Assembly: GCF_015710575.1 (NCBI RefSeq)
Contig: NZ_CP065373.1
Coordinates: forward strand, 3,410,001 to 3,474,000
Source of the DNA: Mycolicibacterium mengxianglii
Lineage (GTDB): Bacteria; Actinomycetota; Actinomycetes; Mycobacteriales; Mycobacteriaceae
DNA length: 64,000 nt
Direction of reading: 5' to 3'
Of the stretch, positions 37,857 to 45,758 are shown piece by piece (positions within the stretch are counted from its first letter, which is position 1; each line of letters begins with the position of its first letter). Below the pieces are notes generated by a model that was not told the origin of the DNA, did no database searches, and saw only the letters and a list, made by a program, of their open reading frames with translations. Made by a program: the position numbers and the translations under genes.

Positions 37857-38456
37857 TCAGGTGATTTCAGTCGCCGGTTCACCTCGGGCCGGAGTCCGGC
37901 GCAGTCCGTCGAGGAGAATCCTTACCAGCCGACTCTGTTGCCCGTCGTCGCGGTCGGGCTGCTCCCCCACCCAGGCAATCGCGGCGGCCAGGTCGAGCAC
38001 GTCGTTGATGTCGACGTCGGCGCGCAACTCGCCGGCCTCGACAGCCTTCTGGACCAGCGCGGCACCGGCGCCCTTGGCCGCATTACACGCATCCTTGCCG
38101 GCGCTGTCGCCGTCTGGCAGCGCAACCAGGCTGCGGGCCAACCCGTCGAACACGCCGGCCTGGGAGATGTAGTCGATCAACCACTGCTGCAGAGCACCCA
38201 CCGGATCCGCCCGCTGCAGCAGTTCGGCACCCAGGGCGGCGCTGTCGCGCAGGCCGTCCTCGATCACCGCCAGCACCAACTGGTCGCGGGTCGGGAAGTG
38301 TCGGTACAGCGTGCCGGGGCCGACGCCGGCGGCACGGGCGATGTCGTCCAGCGACGCGGTCACCCCCGATCGCAGGAACGCATCACGCGCGGCGTCGAGC
38401 ACCCGGCGTCGGTTTCGGGCGGCGTCGGCGCGTAACGGGCGTGCCGGGGCGTTCAT
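37857..38456 (-). CDS. TetR/AcrR-family transcriptional regulator
   Basis: 199 residues from the ATG at 38456, which has GAGGAG just upstream. The N-terminal HTH is typical: RRRVLDAARDAFLRSGVTASLDDIARAAGVGPGTLYRHFPTRDQLVLAVIE. The ligand domain is helical and ends near GLRRTPARGEP. It is divergent from an LLM-class oxidoreductase gene, and the 95-bp gap contains two 13-bp palindromes that are likely its own operators. Ligand unknown. Confidence 0.9.
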   Translation of the reverse strand: MNAPARPLRADAARNRRRVLDAARDAFLRSGVTASLDDIARAAGVGPGTLYRHFPTRDQLVLAVIEDGLRDSAALGAELLQRADPVGALQQWLIDYISQAGVFDGLARSLVALPDGDSAGKDACNAAKGAGAALVQKAVEAGELRADVDINDVLDLAAAIAWVGEQPDRDDGQQSRLVRILLDGLRRTPARGEPATEIT

Positions 38457-38475
38457 GACTCTCCTCTCGACAAAC

Positions 38476-38512
38476 GGAGACATCCTCCATATATTGACCG
38501 GAGATAGTCTCC
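38476..38512. promoter_or_regulatory. Paired TetR operators (GGAGANNNTCTCC)
   Basis: GGAGATAGTCTCC (38500-38512) is a perfect 5-3-5 dyad. GGAGACATCCTCC (38476-38488) is the same dyad with one mismatch. Their centres are 24 bp apart. They sit between the TetR gene and the divergent oxidoreductase gene, so the TetR protein probably represses both. Confidence 0.65.
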
Positions 38513-38551
38513 ACATCGTCGTGGCGATCCTATCTCTACCCGAGGAGAACC

Positions 38552-39490
38552 ATGCGAATCACCGCAATGCCCACGCCCGATCCCGCCGACCCGGCTGGGC
38601 TGGCAGGCGTGCTCTCGGCGGTGGCCACCGCCGAACAGGCCGGCTTTCCCCGCGCCTGGTTGCCGCAGCTGCCCTTCATTCCCGGCCTGGCCGCATGGGA
38701 CGCGCTACTGGCACTGGCGTTGGCCGGCCAGCAGAGCACCCGCATCGAATTGGCGACCGGGGTCTCCATCGCCTACCACCAGCACCCGCTGACACTGGCC
38801 CGGCAGGCACTCACCACCAACGCGGCCCTCACGACCGACGGGGTCGGCAGGCTGACCCTCGGCATCGGAGTGAGCCACCCCTCGATGATCGAGGCCCTCG
38901 GCTACTCCTACGAGCGCCCGGTCCGGTTCCTGCGTGAGTACCTGGAGATCCTGAACCCGGCGCTGGCCGGGGAACCGGTGGACTACCACGGCACCCAGCT
39001 CACCGCGGTCGGACAGGTTGACCTGCCCGGGGCGCCCCCACCGCCGGTCGTCATGGCCGCGCTCGGCCCCCGGATGCTCGACCTGGCCGGATCGCTCACC
39101 GACGGTGTCGTGACCGCCTGGGCCGGCCGGAAAACACTGGAGGAGTCCGTCGTTCCGCGGATCACCAAGGCGGCTGCCGCCGCGGGCCGACCCGACCCGC
39201 AAGTGATCGCCGGCCTGCTGGTGATGGTCACCTCCGACGAAGCGGCGGCGCGGGAGTCGATCGCCACGGCGTTCGCCATCGCCGAGCAGGTGCCGGCCTA
39301 CCGCGCGGTCCTCGAGGCCGAAGGTGTCGGCGGCGTCGCCGACGTCTGCATCGTCGGCGACGAGAGCCACGTGGAGGCTGCGCTGCGCCAGTTCGCCGAC
39401 ATCGGGGTCACCGAGTTCGCCGCCACACTGCACGGCGGTCCCGAGACGGTCGCCCGTACCACCGCGCTGCTTGCCGCACTGCAACTCTGA
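38552..39490 (+). CDS. LLM-class (luciferase-like) flavin/F420-dependent oxidoreductase
   Basis: A 312-residue TIM-barrel protein of the bacterial luciferase superfamily: ELATGVSIAYHQHPLTLARQALTTNAAL, GRLTLGIGVSHPSMIEALGYSYERPVRFLREYLEIL and VVMAALGPRMLDLAGSLTDGVVTAWAG. In mycobacteria most relatives use F420. GAGGAG lies 6 nt before the ATG. Divergent from a TetR gene with clear operators between them, so it is likely induced by an unknown compound. Substrate unknown. Confidence 0.85.
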   Translation: MRITAMPTPDPADPAGLAGVLSAVATAEQAGFPRAWLPQLPFIPGLAAWDALLALALAGQQSTRIELATGVSIAYHQHPLTLARQALTTNAALTTDGVGRLTLGIGVSHPSMIEALGYSYERPVRFLREYLEILNPALAGEPVDYHGTQLTAVGQVDLPGAPPPPVVMAALGPRMLDLAGSLTDGVVTAWAGRKTLEESVVPRITKAAAAAGRPDPQVIAGLLVMVTSDEAAARESIATAFAIAEQVPAYRAVLEAEGVGGVADVCIVGDESHVEAALRQFADIGVTEFAATLHGGPETVARTTALLAALQL

Positions 39491-39523
39491 CCCGCCCGGA
39501 GCCGTCGCGGCTAAGGTGAAGCC

Positions 39524-40540
39524 GTGACGGCATGGGATCCCGATGTGCTCCCGGGTTACCTCCAGACCACCATCGAACTGGGCGCCGACCCACACGGCGA
39601 AGGCGACCTGGTAGCCACCCTGATCCGGCCCGAGCACACCGATGCGCCCGGGACTGCCCGGCACGCCGTGCTGGCGGTGCACGGCTATACCGATTACTTC
39701 TTCAACACCGAACTCGCCGACCGGTTCGCCGAGCAGGGCTTTGCCTTCTATGCCCTGGACCTGCACAAGTGCGGGCGGTCCTGGCGGGAAGGCCAAACCC
39801 CGCACTTCACCACCGATCTGGTGCGCTATGAAGCGGAACTCGAACGGGCACTGGCCCTCATCCGGGCCGAGACGAACTCCGCCACGGTGTGTATCTACGG
39901 CCACTCTGCCGGCGGGTTGATCGTGACACTGTGGCTCGACCGGGTGCGCCGGCGTGGCCTCACCGCAGCCCTCGGGATCGGCGGGTTGATCCTCAACAGC
40001 CCCTTCTTCGATCTACAGGGGCCGGCAATCCTGCGCACGCCGCCCACCGGGGCCGCGCTGATGGGCCTGGCCCGTCTCCGGAAACGCCACGTCATCCGCA
40101 GGCCCACCCCCGGCGGGTACGGGACCTCACTGCACCGCGACTACGCCGGCGAGTTCGATTACGACCTGACCTGGAAACCCGTCGGCGGCTTCCCGGTGAC
40201 CTTCGGCTGGATCAACGCCGTCCGCCGTGGACAGGCGCGCCTGCATCGTGGTCTCGACGTCGGCGTGCCGAACCTGATCCTGCGCTCGGATCACAGCGTC
40301 GCCGAAGTTGCCGACCCGGCAGCCATCCAGACCGGTGACGCGGTGCTCGACGTCCGCCAGATCGCCCGTTGGGCAGGCTGCGTGGGCGGCAGCCACACCA
40401 CGGTGGCACCGATCGTCGATGCCAAACACGATGTCTTCCTCTCCCTTCCGGCCCCTCGCCAGGCGTCCTACCGCGAGCTGGCGCGCTGGCTCGACTTCTA
40501 CCTCGGCGCCTTACATGCCGACCCGACCACACCTTCTTAG
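39524..40540 (+). CDS. Alpha/beta hydrolase (serine aminopeptidase S33/monoacylglycerol-lipase-like)
   Basis: 338 residues; GTG start. AVLAVHGYTDYFFNTELADRFAEQGFAFYALDLHKCGRSWR is the oxyanion/strand region, GHSAGG the nucleophile elbow (Ser near residue 127), and a C-terminal His occurs in VDAKHDVFLSLP. Synteny fits Rv2854. It ends 15 bp before mtr on the same strand, so they may be co-transcribed. The substrate is unknown; lipid esters are likely. Confidence 0.85.
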   Translation: MTAWDPDVLPGYLQTTIELGADPHGEGDLVATLIRPEHTDAPGTARHAVLAVHGYTDYFFNTELADRFAEQGFAFYALDLHKCGRSWREGQTPHFTTDLVRYEAELERALALIRAETNSATVCIYGHSAGGLIVTLWLDRVRRRGLTAALGIGGLILNSPFFDLQGPAILRTPPTGAALMGLARLRKRHVIRRPTPGGYGTSLHRDYAGEFDYDLTWKPVGGFPVTFGWINAVRRGQARLHRGLDVGVPNLILRSDHSVAEVADPAAIQTGDAVLDVRQIARWAGCVGGSHTTVAPIVDAKHDVFLSLPAPRQASYRELARWLDFYLGALHADPTTPS

Positions 40541-40555
40541 ACAGGACTGACACCC

Positions 40556-41971
40556 GTGGAACATTTCGATCTCACGATCATCGGCACCGGATCGGGCAAC
40601 AGCATTCTCGACGAGCGCTACGAGGGTAAGAAGGTCGCGATCTGCGAACAGAGCACCTTCGGCGGTACCTGCCTCAATGTCGGGTGCATTCCGACGAAGA
40701 TGTTCGTCTACGCCGCCGAAGTCGCTGCGACCATTCGGGATTCGGAAAAGTTCGGGATCGACGCCCGGATCGACAAGGTGCGCTGGAACGACATCGTCTC
40801 CCGCGTGTTCGGCAGGATCGACCCGCTCGCACTCGGCGGCGAACGGTACCGGCGCTCGTCGCCGAATGTCACGGTGTTCGACAGCCACACCCGCTTCGGC
40901 CCAACCCAGGCCGACGGACGCCACCTGCTGCGCACCGAAGCCGGTGATGAGTTCACCTCAGACCAGGTGGTGATCGCCGCCGGCGCCCGCGCCGTCGTGC
41001 CGGAGGCGGTCACCGAATGCGGTGTGCAGTTCTACACCAGCGACACCATCATGCGGATCTCGGACCTGCCCGAGCACCTGATCATCATCGGTGGCGGCTT
41101 CGTCGCTGCGGAGTTCGCGCACGTATTCTCCTCGCTGGGAACACGTGTCACCCTCGTCATCCGCGGTTCGACGCTGTTGACGCACTGCGACGACACCATC
41201 TGCGAACGCTTCACCGATATCGCCGCCAAGAAGTGGGAGATTCACAGCCGGCGGAACGTCACCGGTTCGCGGCCCTGCGAGTCCGGGGTGGAGCTCCTCC
41301 TCGATGACGGCTCGGTGCTCCAGGGCGACGCGCTGCTGGTGGCTACCGGACGAATCCCCAACGGCGACTTGCTCTCTGCCGACCTCGCAGGAGTCGAGGT
41401 GGACGAGGAGGGGCTGGTGAAGGTCGACGAGTACCAGCGCACGACCGCCCGCGGGATCTTCGCCCTCGGCGATGTCAGCTCGCCCTATCAGCTCAAACAC
41501 GTCGCCAATCACGAAGCCCGGGTGGTGCGGCACAACCTGCTGGCGGACTGGGACGACACCGACTCGCTGGCAGTCACCGACCACCGGTTCGTGCCCTCGG
41601 CGGTGTTCACCGACCCGCAGATCGCCATGGTCGGACTGACCGAGAACGAGGCCAGGGCAGCCGGATACAACGTCAGCTCCAAGGTGCAGGACTTCGGCGA
41701 TGTCGCCTATGGCTGGGCGATGGAGGACACCACCGGTATCGCGAAGATCATCGTCGAAGCCGACACCGGCAAGATCCTCGGCGCCCACATCATGGGCCAT
41801 CAGGCCTCGTCGTTGATCCAGCCGTTGGTTCAGGCGATGAGTTTCGGCCTGGGCGGCCAGGAAATGGCCCGCGGTCAGTACTGGATCCACCCGGCGCTAC
41901 CGGAGGTCATCGAGAACGCCCTGTTGGCGCTGTGCGGCGAGCCGCCCTGGCCACCCGCAAAGCGGCACTAG
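40556..41971 (+). CDS. mtr: Mycothione (mycothiol disulfide) reductase
   Basis: 471 residues. FAD motif GTGSGNS (residues 9-15), redox-active disulfide GGTCLNVGCIPTK, NADPH motif GGGFVAAEFAHVFSSLG, FAD domain ALGDV, and the C-terminal catalytic His-Glu segment WIHPALPEVIENAL. It reduces mycothione to mycothiol with NADPH, the glutathione reductase counterpart of actinomycetes. GTG start at 40556. Convergent with cbiO, overlapping by 4 nt at the stops. Confidence 0.96.
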   Translation: MEHFDLTIIGTGSGNSILDERYEGKKVAICEQSTFGGTCLNVGCIPTKMFVYAAEVAATIRDSEKFGIDARIDKVRWNDIVSRVFGRIDPLALGGERYRRSSPNVTVFDSHTRFGPTQADGRHLLRTEAGDEFTSDQVVIAAGARAVVPEAVTECGVQFYTSDTIMRISDLPEHLIIIGGGFVAAEFAHVFSSLGTRVTLVIRGSTLLTHCDDTICERFTDIAAKKWEIHSRRNVTGSRPCESGVELLLDDGSVLQGDALLVATGRIPNGDLLSADLAGVEVDEEGLVKVDEYQRTTARGIFALGDVSSPYQLKHVANHEARVVRHNLLADWDDTDSLAVTDHRFVPSAVFTDPQIAMVGLTENEARAAGYNVSSKVQDFGDVAYGWAMEDTTGIAKIIVEADTGKILGAHIMGHQASSLIQPLVQAMSFGLGGQEMARGQYWIHPALPEVIENALLALCGEPPWPPAKRH

Positions 41972-42723
41972 CCTTTCCGGGCCAGCGCGGCGTCGAGGTC
42001 GAAACCCCAGGGCAGCTCGAGCCGGTGCGCGGCCAGTAGCGCCGTATCGGCGAGTACGGAGCGGGTGTCACCGTCGGCGACCACCCTGCCGTGGTCGACG
42101 ACGACAGCACGGTCGCACAGTTGCGCCGCGTAGGGCAGATCATGGGTGACGATCAACATGGTCGCCGTCAGGCTCTGCAAGGTCTCGGCGAGTTCTCGGC
42201 GGGCGACGGGATCCAGGTTGGCCGACGGCTCGTCGAGCACCAGGATCTCCGGTTCGCACGCCAGGACCGCGGCCAGCGCGGCGCGGCGGCGCTGCCCGCC
42301 GGACAGATGCGCGGGGCTGCGGTCGGCCAGTTCCGCCATGCCGACGGCCTCCAACGCACGGTGCACCCGCTGGGCCAACTCCTCGCCGCGCACACCGAAG
42401 TTCGCCGGGCCGAAGGCGACGTCCTGTGCCAGCGTCGGCATGAACAACTGGTCGTCGGGATCCTGGAACACCAGCCCGACGCGCCGCCGGATATCGCGCA
42501 ATGTCTTGCGTGACAGCGTGATCCCCGAGATCTCGACGCTGCCGGCCGATCCGGTGAGCACTCCGTTGAGATGCAGCATCAGCGTGGTCTTACCGGCGCC
42601 GTTGGGCCCGAGCAATGCCACCCGCTCTCCGGCGGCCACCGTCAGGTCGACACCGTCCAGCGCCGGCTGTCCGTCCGGGTAGGCGTAGGACAGTCCGCGC
42701 ACACACACCGCGGCGGGACTCAT
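41968..42723 (-). CDS. cbiO: ECF cobalt/nickel transporter ATPase
   Basis: 251 residues, an ABC ATPase: Walker A GPNGAGKTT, Q-loop VFQDPDDQLF (with the ECF-type DDQ), signature LSGGQRRR, Walker B ILVLDEPSANLD, H-loop THD. It starts in ATGA overlap with the cbiQ stop. With CbiQ and CbiM it would drive uptake of Co2+ (or Ni2+). The upstream open reading frame that seems to join it to cbiQ arises from the cbiQ frameshifts and is not a fusion. Confidence 0.93.
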   Translation of the reverse strand: MSPAAVCVRGLSYAYPDGQPALDGVDLTVAAGERVALLGPNGAGKTTLMLHLNGVLTGSAGSVEISGITLSRKTLRDIRRRVGLVFQDPDDQLFMPTLAQDVAFGPANFGVRGEELAQRVHRALEAVGMAELADRSPAHLSGGQRRRAALAAVLACEPEILVLDEPSANLDPVARRELAETLQSLTATMLIVTHDLPYAAQLCDRAVVVDHGRVVADGDTRSVLADTALLAAHRLELPWGFDLDAALARKG

Positions 42724-43494
42724 CGCAGCACCCACGCGCCGGCGGCGACCAGGACTGCCGCCGCGGCGGGCAGCAGGGCGAGGGCCCACTGGGACACCGA
42801 GGCACGCGGCACCGCGGCCACGCCGGCCAGCTCCGGCATCCGGCCGTCGAACCCGCGCGACAGCATGGCCAGGTACACCCGTTCCCCGCGTTCGTAGGAC
42901 CTCAGGAACAACGCGCCGAGTCCCTTGGCGATGGCACCCACCTGGTGCAGGGCCCGCGGTGAATCGCCACGGGACAGCCGCGCCATCCGCATCCGGCCGA
43001 CCTCGGCCGACAGCAGATCCAGGTAGCGGATCATCAGCACCAGCACAGAGGTCATCATGGCGGGCACACCGAGGCGACTCAGCGCCAGGGGCAGTTCGCG
43101 CGCGGTGGTGGTGGCCGCCACGGTCAGCGACGCGGCGACCCCCAGCGTGCCTTTGACGACTATCCCCAGGCCGCCCACAACCCCGGCACCGACAAGTGCA
43201 GGCCCGCAACGGCGATGCGTTCACCCCCTCGGCGAACGGCAACAGCACCGCCAGCACCACAAACGGCACCTCGATGAGCATCCTCGGCAGGATCCAGCGC
43301 AGCGGGATCCTGCCGATGCTCCAGACGGTGAGGATCGTCAGTGCGAACAGGGCGTAAGGCCAGAAGGTCTCGCGGGGTGTGGCGACCACCGCCAACACGA
43401 ACAGCACCAGGCAGGCGACTTTGACCTCGGCGGGCAGGCGGTGCAGCAGCGAGTCCCCGTGGCGGTAGAGCGGGTGCGCGTGGCCCGCGCCCAC
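42720..43494 (-). pseudogene. cbiQ: ECF transporter transmembrane protein CbiQ, two frameshifts
   Basis: The protein reads in three frames. From 43494 down to about 43229 it is the N-terminal half (MGAGHAHPLYRHGDSLLHRL...LPFAEG). From about 43223 to 43168 a second frame gives ERIAVAGLHLSVPGLWAAWG. From about 43163 to 42720 a third frame gives IVVKGTLGV...SRGDSPRALHQVG...SYERGERVYLAMLSRGF...VLR. Both breaks fall in G runs (5 C at 43224-43228 and 4 C at 43164-43167 on the plus strand), and one extra G in each restores a normal CbiQ of about 258 residues with its ATPase-coupling motif. It is either a true inactivation or two homopolymer sequencing errors. Confidence 0.8.
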
Positions 43495-43497
43495 CCG

Positions 43498-43860
43498 TCA
43501 GGCCTTCGGCTTGCGGGAGCGCGCGATGAGCCAGAACGCCCCGCCCGCGAGCGCCAGGGTGACGACGACGCCGATGATGCCGGCCAGACCGCCGGTGTGT
43601 TCCCCACCGCCGATGGAGTAGTCGGCCAGCGGCGAGTCGGCCAGGGCATGGTCGTCGGCGTGCTGGGCGATGCACGAGCCGGTGAGCTCCTCACCACCGT
43701 CGGTGTCGACCACCTCGCAGCCCTGCAACGTCGCCGAGTCCAGGCCGTCTGGGCTCGAACTCGCGAAATACGACACCCCACCGGCGATCAGCAGGGTGAC
43801 CACCACGAAGACCACCCAGAACGTCCGGCCGCGGGTGCGTTCGGCGGTGCCGGTGCTCAT
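43498..43860 (-). CDS. PDGLE-domain (CbiN-like) component of a cobalt/nickel importer
   Basis: A 120-residue protein with two membrane helices (about 13-31 and 93-112) flanking an exported loop that begins with the diagnostic SPDGLD of the PDGLE domain. The loop holds two Cys (GCEVV, SCIAQ) and several His/Asp residues (HADDHALADSPLADY). In ECF metal importers such proteins (CbiN/CbiL type) assist CbiM. ATGA overlap with cbiM; 3 bp before cbiQ. Confidence 0.85.
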   Translation of the reverse strand: MSTGTAERTRGRTFWVVFVVVTLLIAGGVSYFASSSPDGLDSATLQGCEVVDTDGGEELTGSCIAQHADDHALADSPLADYSIGGGEHTGGLAGIIGVVVTLALAGGAFWLIARSRKPKA

Positions 43861-44570
43861 GCGTCCACCACCTCGTGGCTGCGGGTGCGCTGGGTCGTTC
43901 TCAGCAGGTACACCAGGTCCGGGCGGGCCCGTACCACCGCCATCACCGTCAGCGCCGTGATCACGCCCTCCCCGATGCCGATCAACACGTGGGTGCCGAA
44001 CATGTACCCCGCGACCGTCGTCAGCGCGGTCTGCGCAGCCCCGCCGATCGCATATTCGACAACAAATCCGCCTGCGGCGCAGACGGTTCCGACGAGCGCG
44101 GCGACGAACGCGATGGCCCCGACCGCGGGCACGGATCCGGCGAACCGTCGTTTGGCCAGGGTGTGCAGCAGCAGCGCAGTGCCGTAACCGGCAGCGACAC
44201 CGATCACGGCCATGTTGACGATGTTGGTTCCCAGCGCGGTGACCCCGCCGTCGGCAAACAGCAGCGCCTGCACCACCAGCACGATCGCAATGCACATGGC
44301 GCCGGTGAACGGCCCCACCAGGATCGCTGCCAGCGCGCCGCCGAGCAGGTGGCCGCTGACACCGGGCAGGATCGGGAAATTCACCATCTGCACCGCGAAG
44401 ATGAAGGCGGCGACAAGTCCTGCCAGGGGCACCGTGCGTTCGTCGAGTTCGGCGCGGGCCCGCCAGACGCAGATGGCCAGGACCGCAACGGCGATGACGA
44501 TGAACAGCATCGAGACCGGGGCGTTGACGATCCCGTCGCTCATATGCATCGCCACGGTGGTGACAGCCAC
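43857..44570 (-). CDS. cbiM: ECF cobalt/nickel transporter substrate-binding protein CbiM
   Basis: 237 residues with 7 or so membrane segments. The N-terminal MHMSDG contains the metal-coordinating Met-His of CbiM/NikM, here 8 residues in; VNFPILPGVSGHLLGGALAAILVGPFTGAM is the CbiM core. The GTG at 44570 has AGGAG 6 nt upstream, although processing to expose MHM would be expected. Metal choice (Co or Ni) cannot be read from the sequence. M. tuberculosis has the nickel permease NicT at this locus instead. Confidence 0.9.
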   Translation of the reverse strand: MAVTTVAMHMSDGIVNAPVSMLFIVIAVAVLAICVWRARAELDERTVPLAGLVAAFIFAVQMVNFPILPGVSGHLLGGALAAILVGPFTGAMCIAIVLVVQALLFADGGVTALGTNIVNMAVIGVAAGYGTALLLHTLAKRRFAGSVPAVGAIAFVAALVGTVCAAGGFVVEYAIGGAAQTALTTVAGYMFGTHVLIGIGEGVITALTVMAVVRARPDLVYLLRTTQRTRSHEVVDA

Positions 44571-44637
44571 TGGCAACTCCTGGGTTCGGGGACGGGGCAG
44601 TTGCCACGAGCCTAGGCGGATTCAGGAATACCTGTCT

Positions 44638-44657
44638 AGCTGTTCAGATGTTCAGCT
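44638..44657. promoter_or_regulatory. Putative ArsR-type operator upstream of cbiM
   Basis: AGCTGTTCAGATGTTCAGCT ends in inverted AGCTG/CAGCT and contains direct TGTTCAG repeats (TGAACA on the minus strand), a half-site form seen in ArsR/SmtB operators. It lies just upstream of a possible cbiM -10 (TAGGCT, plus 44609-44614) and just downstream of arsR. No cobalamin riboswitch features were seen in this gap. Confidence 0.45.
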
Positions 44658-44676
44658 CACGATGTGGGAGCCGCGG

Positions 44677-45009
44677 TCAGCCGTTGTGAGCGGCGCCGAT
44701 CCAGTGCAGCAGGTCGTGCACCGTGTGGTCCTCGAGGCGGTAGCTGGCCTGGCGGCCCACCCTGGTCGAGCTCACCCAGCCCTGCTGGCGCAGAATCCGC
44801 AGCGCCTGCGATACGGCGTTCTCCGAGCGCCCCAGCGCAGCGGCCAGATCACCGACACAGATTCCGGGCGCCCGGTGCAGAGCCAGCAGGATCTCCAGGC
44901 GGTGCGGATCGGACAGCAGATCGAACCGCAGCGTCCAGCCGGCGATGTCGACATCCGTGAGCGCCGACGACACGGCGGTCGCCGGTGACGTGTCCCCCTC
45001 GGTGGCCAT
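44677..45009 (-). CDS. ArsR/SmtB-family metal-responsive repressor
   Basis: 110 residues with a winged HTH: FDLLSDPHRLEILLALHRAPGICVGDLAAALGRSENAVSQALRILRQQGWVSSTRVGRQASYRLEDHTVHDLLHWIGAAH. The C-terminal helix offers EDHTVHDLLHW...H, ligands typical of an alpha-5 Zn/Co/Ni site (D/H...H). It directly precedes the cobalt/nickel importer on the same strand, with a dyad between them, so it may sense the imported metal. It also follows the FadR gene by only 9 bp. Confidence 0.88.
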   Translation of the reverse strand: MATEGDTSPATAVSSALTDVDIAGWTLRFDLLSDPHRLEILLALHRAPGICVGDLAAALGRSENAVSQALRILRQQGWVSSTRVGRQASYRLEDHTVHDLLHWIGAAHNG

Positions 45010-45018
45010 TCCCCGAAT

Positions 45019-45753
45019 CTAGTCGAGGAACCCGTGCAACAGGGCCGCCGATCCCGCGACATGGGCACGCATCGCAGCTGCGGCTGACTCCCCGTCCCCG
45101 GCCAGGATGGCGATCACGATCGCCTCGTGCTGCTCGTTCGAGTGCGTGATGTTGCGCGCCAGCAGCGGAATCCGGTCCAGCAGCGCGTTGAGGCGCATGC
45201 GGTTCTCGGCGACCAGCGGCACCAGCGAGGGGGTCCCGGCCGCCTCGGCGATCGCCAGATGCAGCCGGGAATCCAGCCGGCGATAGTCCTCGAGCGTCGC
45301 GCCGCGGACGTCGGCCAGGCGCGACCACAACTCTTCGCGCTCGGCCGCCGTCAGAGTCCGCATGGCGGCCATCCGGGCGGCTCCGGACTCCAGGATGTCG
45401 CGCAGCCGCAACGCGTCGTCGATCTCGTCGCCCCCGACTGCGGGCTGGTCGTCGGCCGGCAGCGCCGGTATCTCCTCGGCCAGGAACGTGCCGCCGTAGC
45501 GGCCGCGCCGAGACACCAGGTAGCCGGCGTCGCTCAGCGACTTGATGGCTTCGCGGACGGTGTCGCGGCTCACACCCAGGCGGGCGGCCAGCTCGCGCTC
45601 CGGAGGGAGCGACTCCCCCGGTGCCAGCACTCCGAGCCGAATGGTCTGCAGCAGCCGGCCCACGGTGTCTTCGAATGCGTTGCCCGGCCGGACCGGGCGC
45701 AGCAGGGCCGCGGCGGCCTCTGCTGCGCTCGGAATGTCCGGTCCGGCTGACAT
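45019..45753 (-). CDS. FadR-subfamily GntR transcriptional regulator
   Basis: 244 residues: an N-terminal winged helix (GVLAPGESLPPERELAARLGVSRDTVREAIKSLSDAGYLVSRRGRYGGTFL) and a helical FCD ligand domain with possible metal ligands (DSRLHLAIAEAAG, NEQHEAIVIAILAGD, MRAHVAGSAALL). It is the last gene of the glnA4-GATase-aldC-SDR cluster (5-bp gap to the SDR gene), so it probably controls that catabolic operon, with an amine or its acid product as ligand. That role is inferred from context. Confidence 0.9.
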   Translation of the reverse strand: MSAGPDIPSAAEAAAALLRPVRPGNAFEDTVGRLLQTIRLGVLAPGESLPPERELAARLGVSRDTVREAIKSLSDAGYLVSRRGRYGGTFLAEEIPALPADDQPAVGGDEIDDALRLRDILESGAARMAAMRTLTAAEREELWSRLADVRGATLEDYRRLDSRLHLAIAEAAGTPSLVPLVAENRMRLNALLDRIPLLARNITHSNEQHEAIVIAILAGDGESAAAAMRAHVAGSAALLHGFLD

Positions 45754-45758
45754 GGGAG

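Noticed and set aside
41968..43494. A single 508-residue CbiQ-CbiO fusion protein
   Set aside because: The middle 160 residues are Arg/Gly/Pro-rich nonsense produced after a frameshift in cbiQ. The real CbiQ continues in two other frames, and cbiO has its own ATG in a 4-nt overlap with the cbiQ stop.
44577..44676. Possible cobalamin riboswitch upstream of cbiM
   Set aside because: The gap is only 100 bp and has neither a B12 box nor the conserved core; an ArsR-type dyad is the better explanation.
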